A DNA stretch of 64,000 nt, taken from Clavaria fumosa. Taxonomy: Eukaryota; Basidiomycota; Agaricomycetes; Agaricales; Clavariaceae. The notes under the pieces were generated by a model. The model ran no database searches. It was not told the DNA's origin and saw only the letters and a list, made by a program, of their open reading frames with translations. Shown one piece after another: positions 32,826 through 44,179 of the stretch; position 1 is the stretch's first letter; each line of letters starts with the position of its first letter. Both the position numbers and the translations under genes were made by a program. The stretch covers positions 806,001 to 870,000 of the forward strand of contig OX637799.1 in NCBI GenBank assembly GCA_951802425.1, given 5' to 3'.

Positions 32826-35722
32826 ATGGCTCGTTTACCGTCGACGGTTGGAAATTTGGGGGATGCGAAAGCCGACGAGATGACAGGGCCTCCACCAAGG
32901 CGCAGGTCTCCCGACACAGAGCGTCGATATTCAAGTTTGTCGCACCGCAGCAGTGGTCGACAACACCTGACTTCGTCGTCGACGTTCTACTCCACCACCT
33001 CCCCAGTATCACCATCTGCTACCGTCGACAACCACGCCGTCGCAGGAGGTTCAAGTTTCCACGCCACTCGAGCCCAATCCCAACATCCGTCCGCGTCCTA
33101 CGAACCTCGGACCCCTTACGCTGGACAATACACGATGTCCCCGCAATCTCCAGTGAGCACACACCCACCATTCTCATACGGTCCCGGATTCGGTCAGAAC
33201 GTCGCCCACCCACCCGAAACTCTTATGTCCCCAACTCTCCCTACGAATTTCCAACACGCTACCAGTTTCCAGCCTGTACAACAGTCGCATGCGCCGATAT
33301 ATTTATACCAGTCCTTTCCTTCCCCAGGCGGGCCCTCATCTTACCAACTTGCACCTGTGCACAGTAGTACGTCATACGGATTCCACACATCATACCAATC
33401 TCTTCCTTTCCCCGGCGGGCCCTCATCCTACCAACCTGCACCTCTCCACAGTAGTACGTCATACGGACTCCACTCAGTCAACGCCTCGCCCCCTCACGTC
33501 ACTCATTCGTTAATCATATCAAACAACCAGCAGATAGCATCGCATAGTGTGTCGCCGTTCATGCATTCTAGTCCATACCATACTCCACCGAATCATCTCT
33601 CCACCTACACGCTGCAATCGTCCAACATCCATCCCCAGATGTACTCGTCGCACTACCCGCCTTCAGTATACCAAGTACACTTCGTGTCGCCTCACTCTCA
33701 GGAGGGACAAGGGTCATGGCTGTACTTTCCGCACTCGTCAAATATGCAAACGTCCCACGAAATTCCGCATGCACCATCCTACACGGGCCCCTACCCCCTG
33801 AATTACCATGCCCATGAAGCAGAGGGTCACTCCCAAGCGCCCTTGGGAATAGGTCCTTCGGCCGCATACCCACCAACATCCCCCGATCATTATGTTAGAC
33901 CTTCCCCGATAGAACCTCCAGGCCCATCCTCCCCAACGGCATTTGCTCTCCCTGTAACCATTCCACCCTCCGAGTCTCAGGAAGAAAGACCCCTCATTCG
34001 CAGGCAGTATCACCCAAATCCGCCAGCTGACAGGTCAGATTTCGTCATGTGGGTTGGGAACGTCCCCTCGGACGCCACTCGCGATGAACTGTGGCAATTC
34101 TTCTCACAACCACCTCCTGTAACGTCTAATTCTGGTTTGCGTCCCGGAGACGCAGAGTCAAGCGCAAATTCGAACAGCGCGTGCAAAGTAGTATCTGTGT
34201 TTTTGATCTCTCGCTCGAATTGTGCCTTCGTCAATTTTGATACTCGAGCTCACTTAGAGACTGCTATCGCGAGGTTCCATGTCACGCCACTGCGTCCAAT
34301 GGACCCCAACTGTCCCCGTCTGGTTTGTCGTGAGCGCAGGAAGGAGGACGACCTTACAGCGGGAGTCGGCGGTCAGCGCGGGATGGGCTTGCACACGCGC
34401 TGGGTCAAGGAAATGAAGGGAAAACGACGAGAGGCCTCACCGGTCCCGCAACGACCACCTTCACCCCTCGCGCGATCTCCGTCCAACTCTTCCAATCTCG
34501 GCGCTGCTATTTCGGCTCCTGTATCTTCCTCTAGTGACGACGACGACGTGCATGCCCATCGAAAGACGCCGTACTCCAGTAGTTCGGGTTCCTATACATC
34601 GACCAACTCTAGCTTGCTCGTCAAATACTTTCCCAAACGCTATTTCATACTGAAGTCGCTGTCCCAGGTGCGTACAGTCAATGGCGTGATATGACTGGCC
34701 TTGTGCTGATGAGTGTCACAGCATGATCTGGATTTGAGCGTCGAGAGGGGTTTGTGGGCAACACAGCCACATAACGAGAGTATTTTACACCAAGCCTACC
34801 GAACGTCGAAGGAGGTGTATTTGATATTTGGGGTTAACAAAAGTGGTGAATTCTACGGATATACGAGGTGATCTCCATACCTAAACACTTCTCTCCGCGC
34901 GCTTATAGTCTCATCAGAATGGCAGGTCCAGTCATTGCAGGCGAACAGAAGGTTCCTTGGGTTTCTCGGGCAAGCTCCTCTATATCATCGTCGCAGCCGT
35001 CGCCCTCATCCACTCGCAACAGTGGAAGCCGCGCTCTGACGAGTAATACAAGCAGTGATCAAGTTACTGATCATCCAGAGTTCCAATCAGCGCCAGTGGT
35101 GTTAGGCGGTTCGCCATACCCGAAGCTCTCTTATGACGAGGTAACGCGGATACATACCGTGGACACTGCTCCCCAGGATGTGCAATCTCTACCTGTCCTA
35201 GCTTCGTCTCCTGAACCACCACGAGAGTTTGTGCTAGAGCCTGATGCGCCTGCTCGAGCTGTGCGCCCTCATTGGCACAGTATGACTATGTCAACGGCGA
35301 AAGCGGCAGGTCCAAGTTCTGGATTGCACAACGTGAAGGAGAGAGTGGAGGCAGCAGTCCCGGAGAACAACGTCGTCTCGAAGACGGTGAAGGCGCCGCT
35401 GTTGCCTATGATCGAGACGGCAACAGAAATAGCGCGCGAGGAATCGTGGGGCAAACCTTTCAGGGTGGAATGGCTATGTACGGAACGCCTGCCCTTCCAG
35501 CAGACACGACACATTCGGAATGCGTGGAACCACGACCGAGAGGTGAAGGTATCGCGGGACGGGACGGAGCTGATGCCTTCAACTGGCCAGGCGCTGCTCG
35601 ATGAATGGCAGCGGTATCTGGGGTCAGTGAAGGTGCTTGCACCGACAAAAGTTGCTCGAGCTGGTGCGACGGCTACTGGTATGTTGACATCTCAGCACGG
35701 TGATGACATAGGAGCGCCATAG
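32826..35722 (+). CDS. RRM-YTH m6A-reader protein, copy 2
   Basis: Exons 32826-34667, 34722-34867 and 34918-35722 give 930 residues with the same plan as copy 1: a disordered Ser/Pro/His/Tyr-rich N terminus, an RRM (FVMWVGNVPSDATRDELWQF, RSNCAFVNFDT), and a YTH domain split by a low-complexity insertion. The first YTH half reads HDLDLSVERGLWATQPHNES and FGVNKSGEFYGYTRMAGPVI; copy 1 has YAR where this has YTR. The second half is WGKPFRVEWLCTERLPFQQT with the same DGTELMPSTGQALLDEW. The insertion is shorter than in copy 1 by about 37 residues. A 30-residue unit around YQS(F/L)P(S/F)PGGPSSYQ is duplicated near 33303-33480, unique to this copy. No stop interrupts the frame. Confidence 0.85.
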
Positions 35723-36197
35723 TCTTTGATGAGAAGATGCGTTGGAGGGACGGCCACCTTGTTTCTGCCGGGTGCGTCGTCTATGCCAATGGTTTTCTCT
35801 GATACTTGTTCTTCGTATCCTTTTTCTTTTCTCTTTTCTTTTTACAGGTTTTTTTTCCCGCGCGACTGTGCAAAAAGAATGGTTACTGATGGAGGTTTCA
35901 TACCCGGGTGTATCTCTTCTTCCATGAATCACTGGCGCCATACACGCAGCGTCATTTTCCCCCATTTATTAGAGCCCCAGTGTTCGATTCCTGGCTCCAC
36001 CAATATCGTCAGGTTTGGTGCATAGAGACAGATTGAGTGAGCGTGCCTTACTGTAAGCATGGAGCGTGGTGTAAGTGTGGCAATTGGTGGAGCAATGAAA
36101 GACATGCCGCTTACTAAGCATGCACCAAACGTGGGCCGATTAATCAGCCTCTCCAAGATCTCAAGATCTCAAGCTCTCAATCTCAAGGCCGAAGCCC
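35723..36197. other. Spacer between tandem blocks 2 and 3
   Basis: 3' flank of YTH-2 with pyrimidine-rich text near 35815-35865, the shared trailing sequence of the block, and the start of block 3. No gene was seen. Confidence 0.5.
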
Positions 36198-36215
36198 GTG
36201 CGCGCGCAAGTTGCG

Positions 36216-37130
36216 TTAATTTTTTTTGCTGCGTTCTGACATCCGTCCAGTTATTTGGTTCCGCCGCCTCTCCGCCCTGTGCGCTCCACGGCCCCTCAGT
36301 TGGTGCCTTTCCAGGCTGTCCAGAAATGGATTTGTTGATTCTTTTGGATCCCTTTTGGGACCACCGAAACCGCTCTTATTATCCCCTGACGTGACGGGGC
36401 ATGTGGTTTTGGTTCTCTGGCGTTGTATTTGCGGCGGGACGATCGATACGACCACTACGTCAAACGCACTGTTGTCGCCATCTTTCTTGGGATGGTCAAG
36501 AACCTCTTTCCGCTCTCGGTACGCATACAAGACGAATACAAGACAGTGAGTGTCTGGAGATGAGAATGAATGAGTCAAAGGCACACTAACTGCGCTTTAG
36601 GCCCTTAAGGCGCTCCTCCACCTGCTTTTTACTGCGTTCACGCTCGCGGAGCTTCTTCCCAAACTTTTAACCCTCGCGCTCGCGGCGACGCTCCGCGGCC
36701 TTCTTGATCCCGGCGCGCTTGCCTAGGAGCTGCTGGCGGATGCGTTCCATATGCGCGTCTGATTTTACCATCTCGGCAAAGTAGCCTGACGGATGCGTGA
36801 ACGGAAGGCCATGGGTATTTGCCTGCGTGAGTACAGGGCATTTTGGTAGCTGGAGAAAACGGCGAGTCAGAGTTCCTTTGGGTGCGAGGGTTCAGGGAAA
36901 GGCGGGATGGGTTCGCGCTTGAGGTCATCGTCCATGTCGACGGAAACGGAGCCTGGATAGGGGATGGTAAGGATTTTAGCCTAGGGTAGGGAGGGGTCTA
37001 GTTGAACTGAAGAAGTGCGTATATTCAGTCGAGCGCGTCCTGTATGAAGCGACGTAAGGCAGCGCGGGTTGGTGTATAGAAGGTGGGTACACACTTCATC
37101 GTGTCTTCCTCATCCCCGTCTCCACCGGCA
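36216..37130 (-). pseudogene. EBP2 pseudogene, copy 3
   Basis: Third EBP2 copy, also decayed. Remnants are KERKEVLDHPKKDGDNSAFD-like text (here YRERKEVLDHPKKDGDNSAF), DNKSGFGGPKRDPKESTNPF and a shortened basic region. A deletion removes the EREGKKFGKQVQVEKL part and shifts the frame (SPRARGLKVWEEAPRA). Shared differences with copy 2, such as the GTAGCCTGACGGATGCG variant, show that the two have a common decayed or decaying ancestor. Confidence 0.8.
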
Positions 37131-38111
37131 GACGCACATAGGTGTGCTTGTCATATCGCTTCCCTCTCTTGAATCGCCTCCCGCACTCTCGGTTTCCGAC
37201 TCCACTGACAGCCTCACACAGTGGGAGCCATGCGGCCCTTGATGCCAGGATGAGCACGAGACTAGCACCACTAAAGGACCAAAGTGGATCACGTGCTTCT
37301 TTACTATCACGTGCGTTAATCCTCACTCGGCATCGACTAGCGAGTCATTGGTGACGCACCGACGAATGTTCTACGTACAGATCAGCAACGAACCACGAAA
37401 GGTGGGGCTTTTGTTCCTGACTTGGAAGATTTATTACTGTTTCGTCCCTGAGGTTGCGCAAGACGCCATTTTGTTAGCTGGTGTCCAAATCAAGAAGACG
37501 CGCGATTTCCTGAATAATGGTCGGACATGGTGGCTTGTAGACCGACGCCAGGCGAGGATTGGTACAGTATTGTACAGCCCGTTGGTCGTTTGGTCCGTTG
37601 TTTTACTGTCCAAGTGCCATACAACCAAAATAAAACGGGAAAGACCCATACACACTCTCCTGTCTCCCCATACAAGGGAGAAACGTCAATAAATCTTACG
37701 GGTGATGGTCTCTCTTAGTAATGCAGTGCTCCACCTCGCATTTCTACACAACCTATTTCTTATTCATTTTAACCGCTCGTTCCTTCGCAACTCGCACACA
37801 TCCAAAATCCACTCTGTAGTGCTTGTTTCTAAGACGGGGGCCGTGGACATGTGCCTCTCTGTGATCCCATGTGAGCCTCCGAACAACACGTTCTCTTCTC
37901 CGCCACTAGCTCGGCGTGTCGAGCCGAAATATTCGCGCGAAATCGAACTCCCACATCCCAAACTGGTATGTTGCCCTTAGTAACTCGGACACGGTAGAAT
38001 TTCCTTATAATCTGTGACCTTTACACTGGCTTATCACCGCACGTAGTCATCCGATCCGATAGCTCGTTTGCCGCCGACGGTTGGAAATCTGGGGATGCGA
38101 AAGCCGACGAG
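37131..38111. other. Region between EBP2 pseudogene 3 and YTH-3
   Basis: Homologous to 31881-32825. It holds the truncated 5' ORF (near 37849) and the promoter of YTH-3. In this copy the upstream ATG used by copy 2 (32826) reads ATA, so the next ATG at 38112 is the likely start. No other gene was seen. Confidence 0.5.
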
Positions 38112-40858
38112 ATGACAGGGCCTCCACCGAGGCGCAGGTCTCCCGACACAGAGCGTCAATATTCAAGTTTGTCGCACCGCAGCAGTGGTCGACAAGTCGA
38201 ACACCCGACTTCGTCACCGACTTTCTACTCCACCACCTCCCAAGTATCACCATCTGCTACCGTCGACATCCACGCCGTCGCAGGAGGTTCAGGTTTCCAT
38301 GCCACTCCACCAGCCCAACCCCAACATCCGTCCGCGTCCTACGAACCTCGGACCCCTTACGCTGGACAATACACGATGTCCCCGCAATCTCCAGTGAGCA
38401 CACACCCACCATTCTCATACGGTCCCGGATTCGGTCAGCACCCACCCGAAAGTCTTATGTCCCCAACTCTCCCTACGAATTTCCAACACGCTACCAGTTT
38501 CCAGCCTGTACAACAGTCGCATGCGCCGGTATATCCATACCAATCCCTTCCTTCCCCGGGCGGGCCCTCATCCTACCATCCTGCACCTTTCCACAGTAAT
38601 GCGTCATACGGACTCCACTCAGTCAACGCCTCGCCCCCTCACGTCACTCATTCGTTAATCATATCAAACAACCAGCAGATAGCTTCGCATAGTGTGTCGC
38701 CGTTCATGCATTCTAATCCATACCATACTCCACCAAATCATCTCTCCACCTACACGCTGCAATCGTCCAACATCCATCCCCAGATGTACTCGTCGCACTA
38801 CCCGCCTTCAGTATACCAAGTACACTTCGTATCGCCTCACTCTCAGGAGGGACAAGGGTCATGGCTGTACTTTCCGCACTCGTCAAATATGCAAACTTCC
38901 CACGAAAGTCCGCATGCACCTTCTTACACAGGCCCCTACCCCCTGAATTACCATGCCCATGAAGCAGAGGGTCACTCCCAAGCACCCTTGGGAATAGGTC
39001 CTTCGGCCGCATACCCACCAACATCCCCCGATCATTATGCTAGACCTTCCCCGATAGAACCTCCAGGCCCATCCTCCCCAACGGCGTTTGCTCTCTCTGT
39101 AACCATTCCACCCTCCGAGTCTCGGGAGGAACGACCCCTCATTCGCAGGCAGTATCACCCAAATCCGCCAGCTGACAGGTCGGACTTCGTTATGTGGGTT
39201 GGGAACGTCCCCTCGAACGCCACTCGCGATGAACTGTGGCAATTCTTCTCACAACCACCTCCTGTAACGTCTAATTCTGGTTTGCGTCCTGGAGACGCAG
39301 AGTCAAGCGCAAATTCGAACAGCGCGCGCAGAGTAGTATCTATATTTTTGATCTCTCGCTCGAATTGCGCCTTCGTCAATTTTGATACTCAAGCCCCCAT
39401 GGAGACTGCTATCGCGAGGTTCCAGGGCAAGCCACTGCGTCCAATGGACCCCGACTGTCCCCGTCTGGTTTGTCGTGAGCGCAGGAAGGAGGACGACCTT
39501 ACAGCAGGAGTCGGCGGTCAGCGCGGGATGGGCTTGCACACGCGCTGGGTCAAAGAAAAACGACGGGAGGCCCCACAGGTCTCGCAACGACCACCTTCAC
39601 CTCTCGCGCGATCTCCGTCCAACTCTTCCAATCTCGGCGCTGCTATTTCGACCTCTGTATCTCCCTCTAGTGACGACGACGATGTGCATGCCCCTCGCAA
39701 GACGCCGTACTCCAGTAGTTCGGGTTCCTATACGTCGACCAACTCTGGCTTGCTCGTCAAATACTTTCCCAAACGCTATTTCATCCTGAAGTCGCTGTCC
39801 CAGGTGCGTACAGTCGAAGGTGTGGCATGACTGGTCTTGTGCTGATGAGTGTCACAGTATGATCTGGATTTGAGCGTCGAAAGGGGTTTGTGGGCGACGC
39901 AGCCACATAACGAGAGTATTTTGCACCAAGCCTACCGAACGTCGAAGGAGGTGTATTTGATATTCGGTGTCAACAAAAGTGGTGAATTCTATGGATATAC
40001 GAGGTGATCTCCGCACCTAAACAGTTCCCTCCGCGCGCTTATAGTCTCAACAGAATGGCAGGTCCAGTCATTGTAGGCGAACAGAAGGTTCCTTGGGCTT
40101 CTCGGACAAGCTCCTCTATATCATCGTCGCAGCCGTCGCCCTCATCCACTCGCAATAGTGGAAGCCGCGCTCTGACGAGTAATACAAGCAGTGATCAAGT
40201 TACTGATCATCCAGAGTTCCAATCAGCGCCAGCGGTGTCAGGCGGTTCGCCATACCCGAAGCTCTCTTATGACGAGGTAACGCGGATGCATACCGTGGAC
40301 ACTGCTCCCCAGGATGTGCAATCTCTACCTGCCCTAGCTTCGTCTCTCGAACCGCCACGAGAGTTTGTGCTGGAGCTTGATGCGCCTGCTCGAGCTGTGC
40401 GCCCTCATTGGCACAGTATGCCTATGGAAACGGCGAAAACGGCAGGTCCAAGTTCTGGATTGCACACCGTGGAGAGAGTCGAGGCAGCAGTTCCAGAGAA
40501 CAACGTTGTCTCGAAGACGGTGAAGGCGCCGCTGTTGCCTACGGTCGAGACGGCAACAGAGAGACTGGACCTAGCGCGCGAGGAATCGTGGGGCAAACCC
40601 TTCAGGGTGGAATGGTTATGTACGGAGCGCCTGCCCTTCCAGCAGACACGACACATTCGGAATGCATGGAACCACGACCGAGAGGTGAAAGTATCGCGGG
40701 ACGGGACGGAGCTGATGCCTTCGACTGGACAAGCGCTGCTCGACGAATGGCAGCGGTATCTGGGGTCAGTGAGGGTGCTTGCACCGACAAAAGTTGCTCG
40801 AGCTGGTAGCGCGACGGCTACTGGTACGTCGACGTCTCGGCACGGCGAAGTCCCATAG
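38112..40858 (+). CDS. RRM-YTH m6A-reader protein, copy 3
   Basis: Exons 38112-39803, 39858-40003 and 40054-40858 give 880 residues. Start MTGPPPRRRSPDTERQYSSL. RRM: FVMWVGNVPSNATRDELWQF and RSNCAFVNFDTQAPMETAIA. YTH first half: KYFPKRYFILKSLSQ plus YDLDLSVERGLWATQPHNES. The low-complexity insertion starts at MAGPVIVGEQKVPW. Second half: WGKPFRVEWLCTERLPFQQT. It lacks the 30-residue duplication of copy 2 and has small in-frame deletions in the linker. Both splice sites of each intron are conserved with the other copies, so the gene looks expressible. Whether all three copies bind m6A cannot be told from sequence. Confidence 0.85.
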
Positions 40859-41356
40859 TCTTTGAACAGGAAGATACGCTGAAGGATCGCACCTTTGTGC
40901 GTGTCGTCTATGCCAACGGTCTATGCCAACGAATACTTGTCCTTTTTTTTTCTCCTTTGGTACTGGTTCTTTTCCATGCGACTGTTAGTTCTTCGTCTCG
41001 GTCCGGTTTATTTTTCCGTGCAAAAGGATGGTCACTGATAGCATTATACACGAAGCGTCATTTCCCCACATTTGGTAGAGCTCCGATGTCCGATGTCTGG
41101 CTTCAGTTCTGGCCTGGCCCATGGTACAGATTGAGTGAGCGAACCTTAGGCATATCGCATGGCGCAGCTGTCGACGTGGAGCGCTGACCATTTGTGGAGC
41201 GTTGGAGGCGATTCAAGAGGGGCTTCGTTGACGTTTGAGATGAGCACCGGGTCAAATCAGCTTTCTGGAAGCGGAAAAATCTCAGGAAAATCTTGGTAGG
41301 ATCTCCCCGTCGTACGATGATTTGGGCTTGTCAACGGGAAGTGGGAGATCGTTCGT
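40859..41356. other. 3' flank of YTH-3 and end of the triplicated block
   Basis: It holds a T-rich stretch near 40942-40975 and the shared trailing sequence ending near 41160. Nothing gene-like was seen. Confidence 0.5.
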
Positions 41357-41736
41357 CACATGCGAAGGTCCCAAGGCCAACAAATGACGACAAGAAATCA
41401 GTCACAAGTCATGTCCAGTACAGTAATCGTCTCCACTTACACGATATCGTTCATCACATGCGAAGGTCCCAAGGCCAACAAATGACGACAAGAAATCAGT
41501 CACAAGTCATGTCCGGTACAGTAATCGTCTCTACTTACAGGATATCGTTCATCACATGCGAAGGTCCCAAGGCCAACAAATGACGACAAGAAATCAGTCA
41601 CAAGTCATGTCCGGTACAGTAATCGTCTCTACTTACAGGATATCGTTCATCACATGCGAAGGTCCCAAGGCCAACAAATGATGGCGCTGCGCTGGCGCCG
41701 GCAACATCCAGGAAATCAGTCACAAGTCATAGGTCC
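41357..41736 (+). repeat. 98-bp minisatellite, four units
   Basis: CACATGCGAAGGTCCCAAGG starts at 41357, 41455, 41553 and 41651, a constant 98-bp period. Units carry AAATCAGTCACAAGTCATGT and GTACAGTAATCGTCTC. Units 2 and 3 are nearly identical; the last is interrupted by an insertion with ATGGCGCTGCGCTGGCGCC and then resumes with AAATCAGTCACAAGTCAT. Confidence 0.85.
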
Positions 41737-42236
41737 AGTAACAGAAAAGAAGCTTCCTCGGGCTTTGGTCACTTTGACATTTCCACTCACCAATTCATTC
41801 TTGTGCTACGACAATTACTCTGTTTTAACAAGGTCCTCATGTTCAAAATGAAGAAGTGTCAGAATTTTAGTATCTGCCTCAGACAATTTGTTCAGAATAA
41901 TTCTGGGATGACAATATCTCACCAAAGCAAAGTACCAAGCTCAATGGTGAGGTTAGAATAGTGGGAATGAGAACTTTAACATCAAATTGCAATATATTGG
42001 GATGGGATAAAAATTGTGATTATTATGATTGCACTACTGTGGCTGGTCAGGTACTCGGTCACACCAGGTAGTCAGTCAATGTTGAATTGCAAGTCTGGCA
42101 TGCACTCCCTGCCCTCTTTTCTAGCTGGAACTGATTGACCACATGCCTACCTAGGCTGTGGATGTATATTGCTTGTAATAAATAGTAAGAACATGGAGTA
42201 CAACTCAGGCGATCCTGTAGTTTTGATGTATCATAT
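41737..42236. other. AT-rich flank of the gypsy element
   Basis: No gene was seen. GTACTCGGTCACAC at about 42051 has its reverse complement GTGTGACCGAGTAC near 52255 on the far side of the gypsy/palindrome complex, so an older inverted-repeat element may enclose the whole region. The last five bases, CATAT, are the gypsy target duplication. Confidence 0.5.
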
Positions 42237-42963
42237 TGTTATGACCCCATCCGCTTGCATAAGCACTATCCCCGCCCTGGACTCCGAGCTCCGTACCAAC
42301 TCCGATCCGCTCCGCCATAACTCCGTACGCCCTGCTCCGCATCTTCATCGGACTTTACTCCGCCGACCTTCGGACCATTTGGACTTCGTTCTAGAACCTT
42401 CTCCCTCCATCCCCTCATTCTGTTCACTACTGAGAGGATACCCTTGACCCATGGGAGTCGCTTTTGTTGTTGTTTCTTTGTTCCAAGAAAATTGCACAGG
42501 CACAAGTGGTGAAACTCTCCTAGTAATTTGATAAGTACATTGTTTCACATTACTCCTATACTCTGTCCTTGCAGTATAAGTTTCCACCTGTATCTCCCTG
42601 CTCCTCAGTTCGAATATTAACGTCTCTTGATCCTAAAAACATCTCTGAGCTTTCGTCCTCATCGTCCTCGACGTTCTCCACGTCATCCGATCAATTCCGA
42701 CCAACTCCGACGGACTCCGATCAACTTTGGAGTTTTTGACTTGTGTTCTGATCCTCCCTTAGGTATTGTTCTTGTTTGATAAATAGGGACACGTATATAC
42801 GCGGTGGCACAACACATACATTGAGGCCGCAGTCCCATAAGTTCTCTCTTCCTCGTGTTTACTTCTCCATTTCTCCGATATCAGACTCTGACCGGACTCC
42901 GATAGGATATCTCCGCTCCGCTCCGCTAACCCCTTTGCCGCTAACCTTGTAAGGACCTTGACA
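42237..42963 (+). repeat. 5' LTR
   Basis: 727 bp, starting TGTTATGACCCCATCC and ending AAGGACCTTGACA. It is colinear with the 3' LTR (49661-50387) with no indel; 14 single-base differences were found by eye. It should hold the promoter of the element. Immediately downstream is GTATATTCGAAC, in which I could not recognise a tRNA primer site. Confidence 0.93.
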
Positions 42964-43003
42964 GTATATTCGAACTTCAAACCTCATATATACAAACTTA
43001 ACA

Positions 43004-44179
43004 ATGCCTACTACACATTCCGGTGCTCGACCTCCACCTCCTGTTGCCGACGACGTCAACATTCCAGAACCGGCCAACAATACTCCGACTCCGAGTGTGT
43101 CCGGACCTCCGGACCACGACGAAGAGTCAGATCCCGCGGTCACTGACGACGACGATGAGCTAAATGAACCTCTGACACCTCGAGCAGAGCGCGAACCAAC
43201 TCCGGCATGCCTTCTTCAGCAAATTATCAACGCCAACAAGCGCCCGGATACGGTAAAACCACGCGACCCCGATACATTTGATGGCTCGGATGCTAAGAAG
43301 TTGAAAAGCTTCCTGGTCCAATGCCAGTTAAACTTCCTTGATTGCCCAAGAGCGTTCAAGTCCGATTCTCATAAGGTACGCTATGTCCTTTCCTTTCTCC
43401 GAGGCTTCGCCTTGGAATGGTTCGAACCAATGATCCTGGATGGTGAAGACCATCCGGTTCTTTTGAACTATAAGATGTTCATTGCTCAACTTACAGAGAA
43501 CTTTGGTCCTTACGACGCGATCTGCGAGGCGGAGTTTGAACTCGAACGCCTCCGGATGCGCGAGGACCAGAAGTTGACGAAATATACCATTTCGTTCAAC
43601 AGATTCGCGTCCATTGTCCATTGGGACGAGTACACGTTGCAGCGGCAGTTCTACAAAGGACTTGCTAGCCGCATCAAAGACGAACTGGCCTGCGTTAACC
43701 GTGCAGACACGCTCCGCGGACTCCACGAGCAAGCCAGTGCGATCGATGGCCGTTATTGGGCTCGTCAGCAGGAGATCTCTCGGGACTCCATTAAAGCTCC
43801 GACGCCTAACAACACCATAAAAAAGGAGACTTCGGATACTCCCAAGTCCCCGAGCACTTCCGGCGCTAATACCAAGTCCGAGAAACCCTCGGATAAGCGT
43901 TCGGTGAACTCCGGTTCAACTTCTGGGAACTCCATTCCAAAGGTCACTGAGGGCTCCGCTAACTCCGGTAGCTCCAGCGACACAAAGAAAGCCCATCTGG
44001 GTCAGGATGGAAAACTGACTCCAGAGGAATGCCAACGGCGTTTTGATAATAATCTGTGCCTCTTCTGTGGAATAGCGGGCCACAAAGCCAACGAGTGCCG
44101 TAAGCGGACCTTGCGGGCCAGTGCCAGCGCTGCACGAATCACCTCCGAGGGAGATGACTCCGTGCCAAAAAAAGATTGA
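43004..44179 (+). CDS. gag: Gag of the Ty3/gypsy element
   Basis: 391 residues. The N-terminal part is acidic and Pro-rich. The capsid domain of the retrotransposon-gag family is marked by FLVQCQLNFLDCPRAFKSDS, VRYVLSFLRGFALEWFEPMI, AQLTENFGPYDAICEAEFEL and YTISFNRFASIVHWDEYTLQ. A Ser/Lys/Thr-rich linker leads to a CCHC knuckle (CLFCGIAGHKANEC). It packages element RNA in particles. The frame is intact and overlaps pol by four bases (ATGA-type junction at 44176-44179). Confidence 0.9.
   Translation: MPTTHSGARPPPPVADDVNIPEPANNTPTPSVSGPPDHDEESDPAVTDDDDELNEPLTPRAEREPTPACLLQQIINANKRPDTVKPRDPDTFDGSDAKKLKSFLVQCQLNFLDCPRAFKSDSHKVRYVLSFLRGFALEWFEPMILDGEDHPVLLNYKMFIAQLTENFGPYDAICEAEFELERLRMREDQKLTKYTISFNRFASIVHWDEYTLQRQFYKGLASRIKDELACVNRADTLRGLHEQASAIDGRYWARQQEISRDSIKAPTPNNTIKKETSDTPKSPSTSGANTKSEKPSDKRSVNSGSTSGNSIPKVTEGSANSGSSSDTKKAHLGQDGKLTPEECQRRFDNNLCLFCGIAGHKANECRKRTLRASASAARITSEGDDSVPKKD

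Larger units (their letters stand above)
25167..41160. repeat. Tandem triplication of an EBP2-YTH block (~5 kb each)
   Basis: Three head-to-tail blocks: about 25167-30440, 30900-36060 and 36190-41160. Each begins at the 3' end of an EBP2 copy on the minus strand (shared TTTGGTTCCGCCGCCT), passes a divergent promoter, and ends in an RRM-YTH gene on the plus strand. Similar trailing text (CAGATTGAGTGAGC) closes each block. Copies 2 and 3 resemble each other more than copy 1: both have EQKVPW for EQNVPW, both lack the same part of exon 3, and both have a shortened 5' exon region. Confidence 0.88.

Noticed and set aside
41357..41736. CRISPR-like regular repeat
   Set aside because: Eukaryotic context; the 98-bp units abut without unique spacers, so this is a minisatellite.
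42266..42587. Minus-strand frames repeated near 49700, 49769 and 51825
   Set aside because: They are the LTR read backwards; open by composition only.
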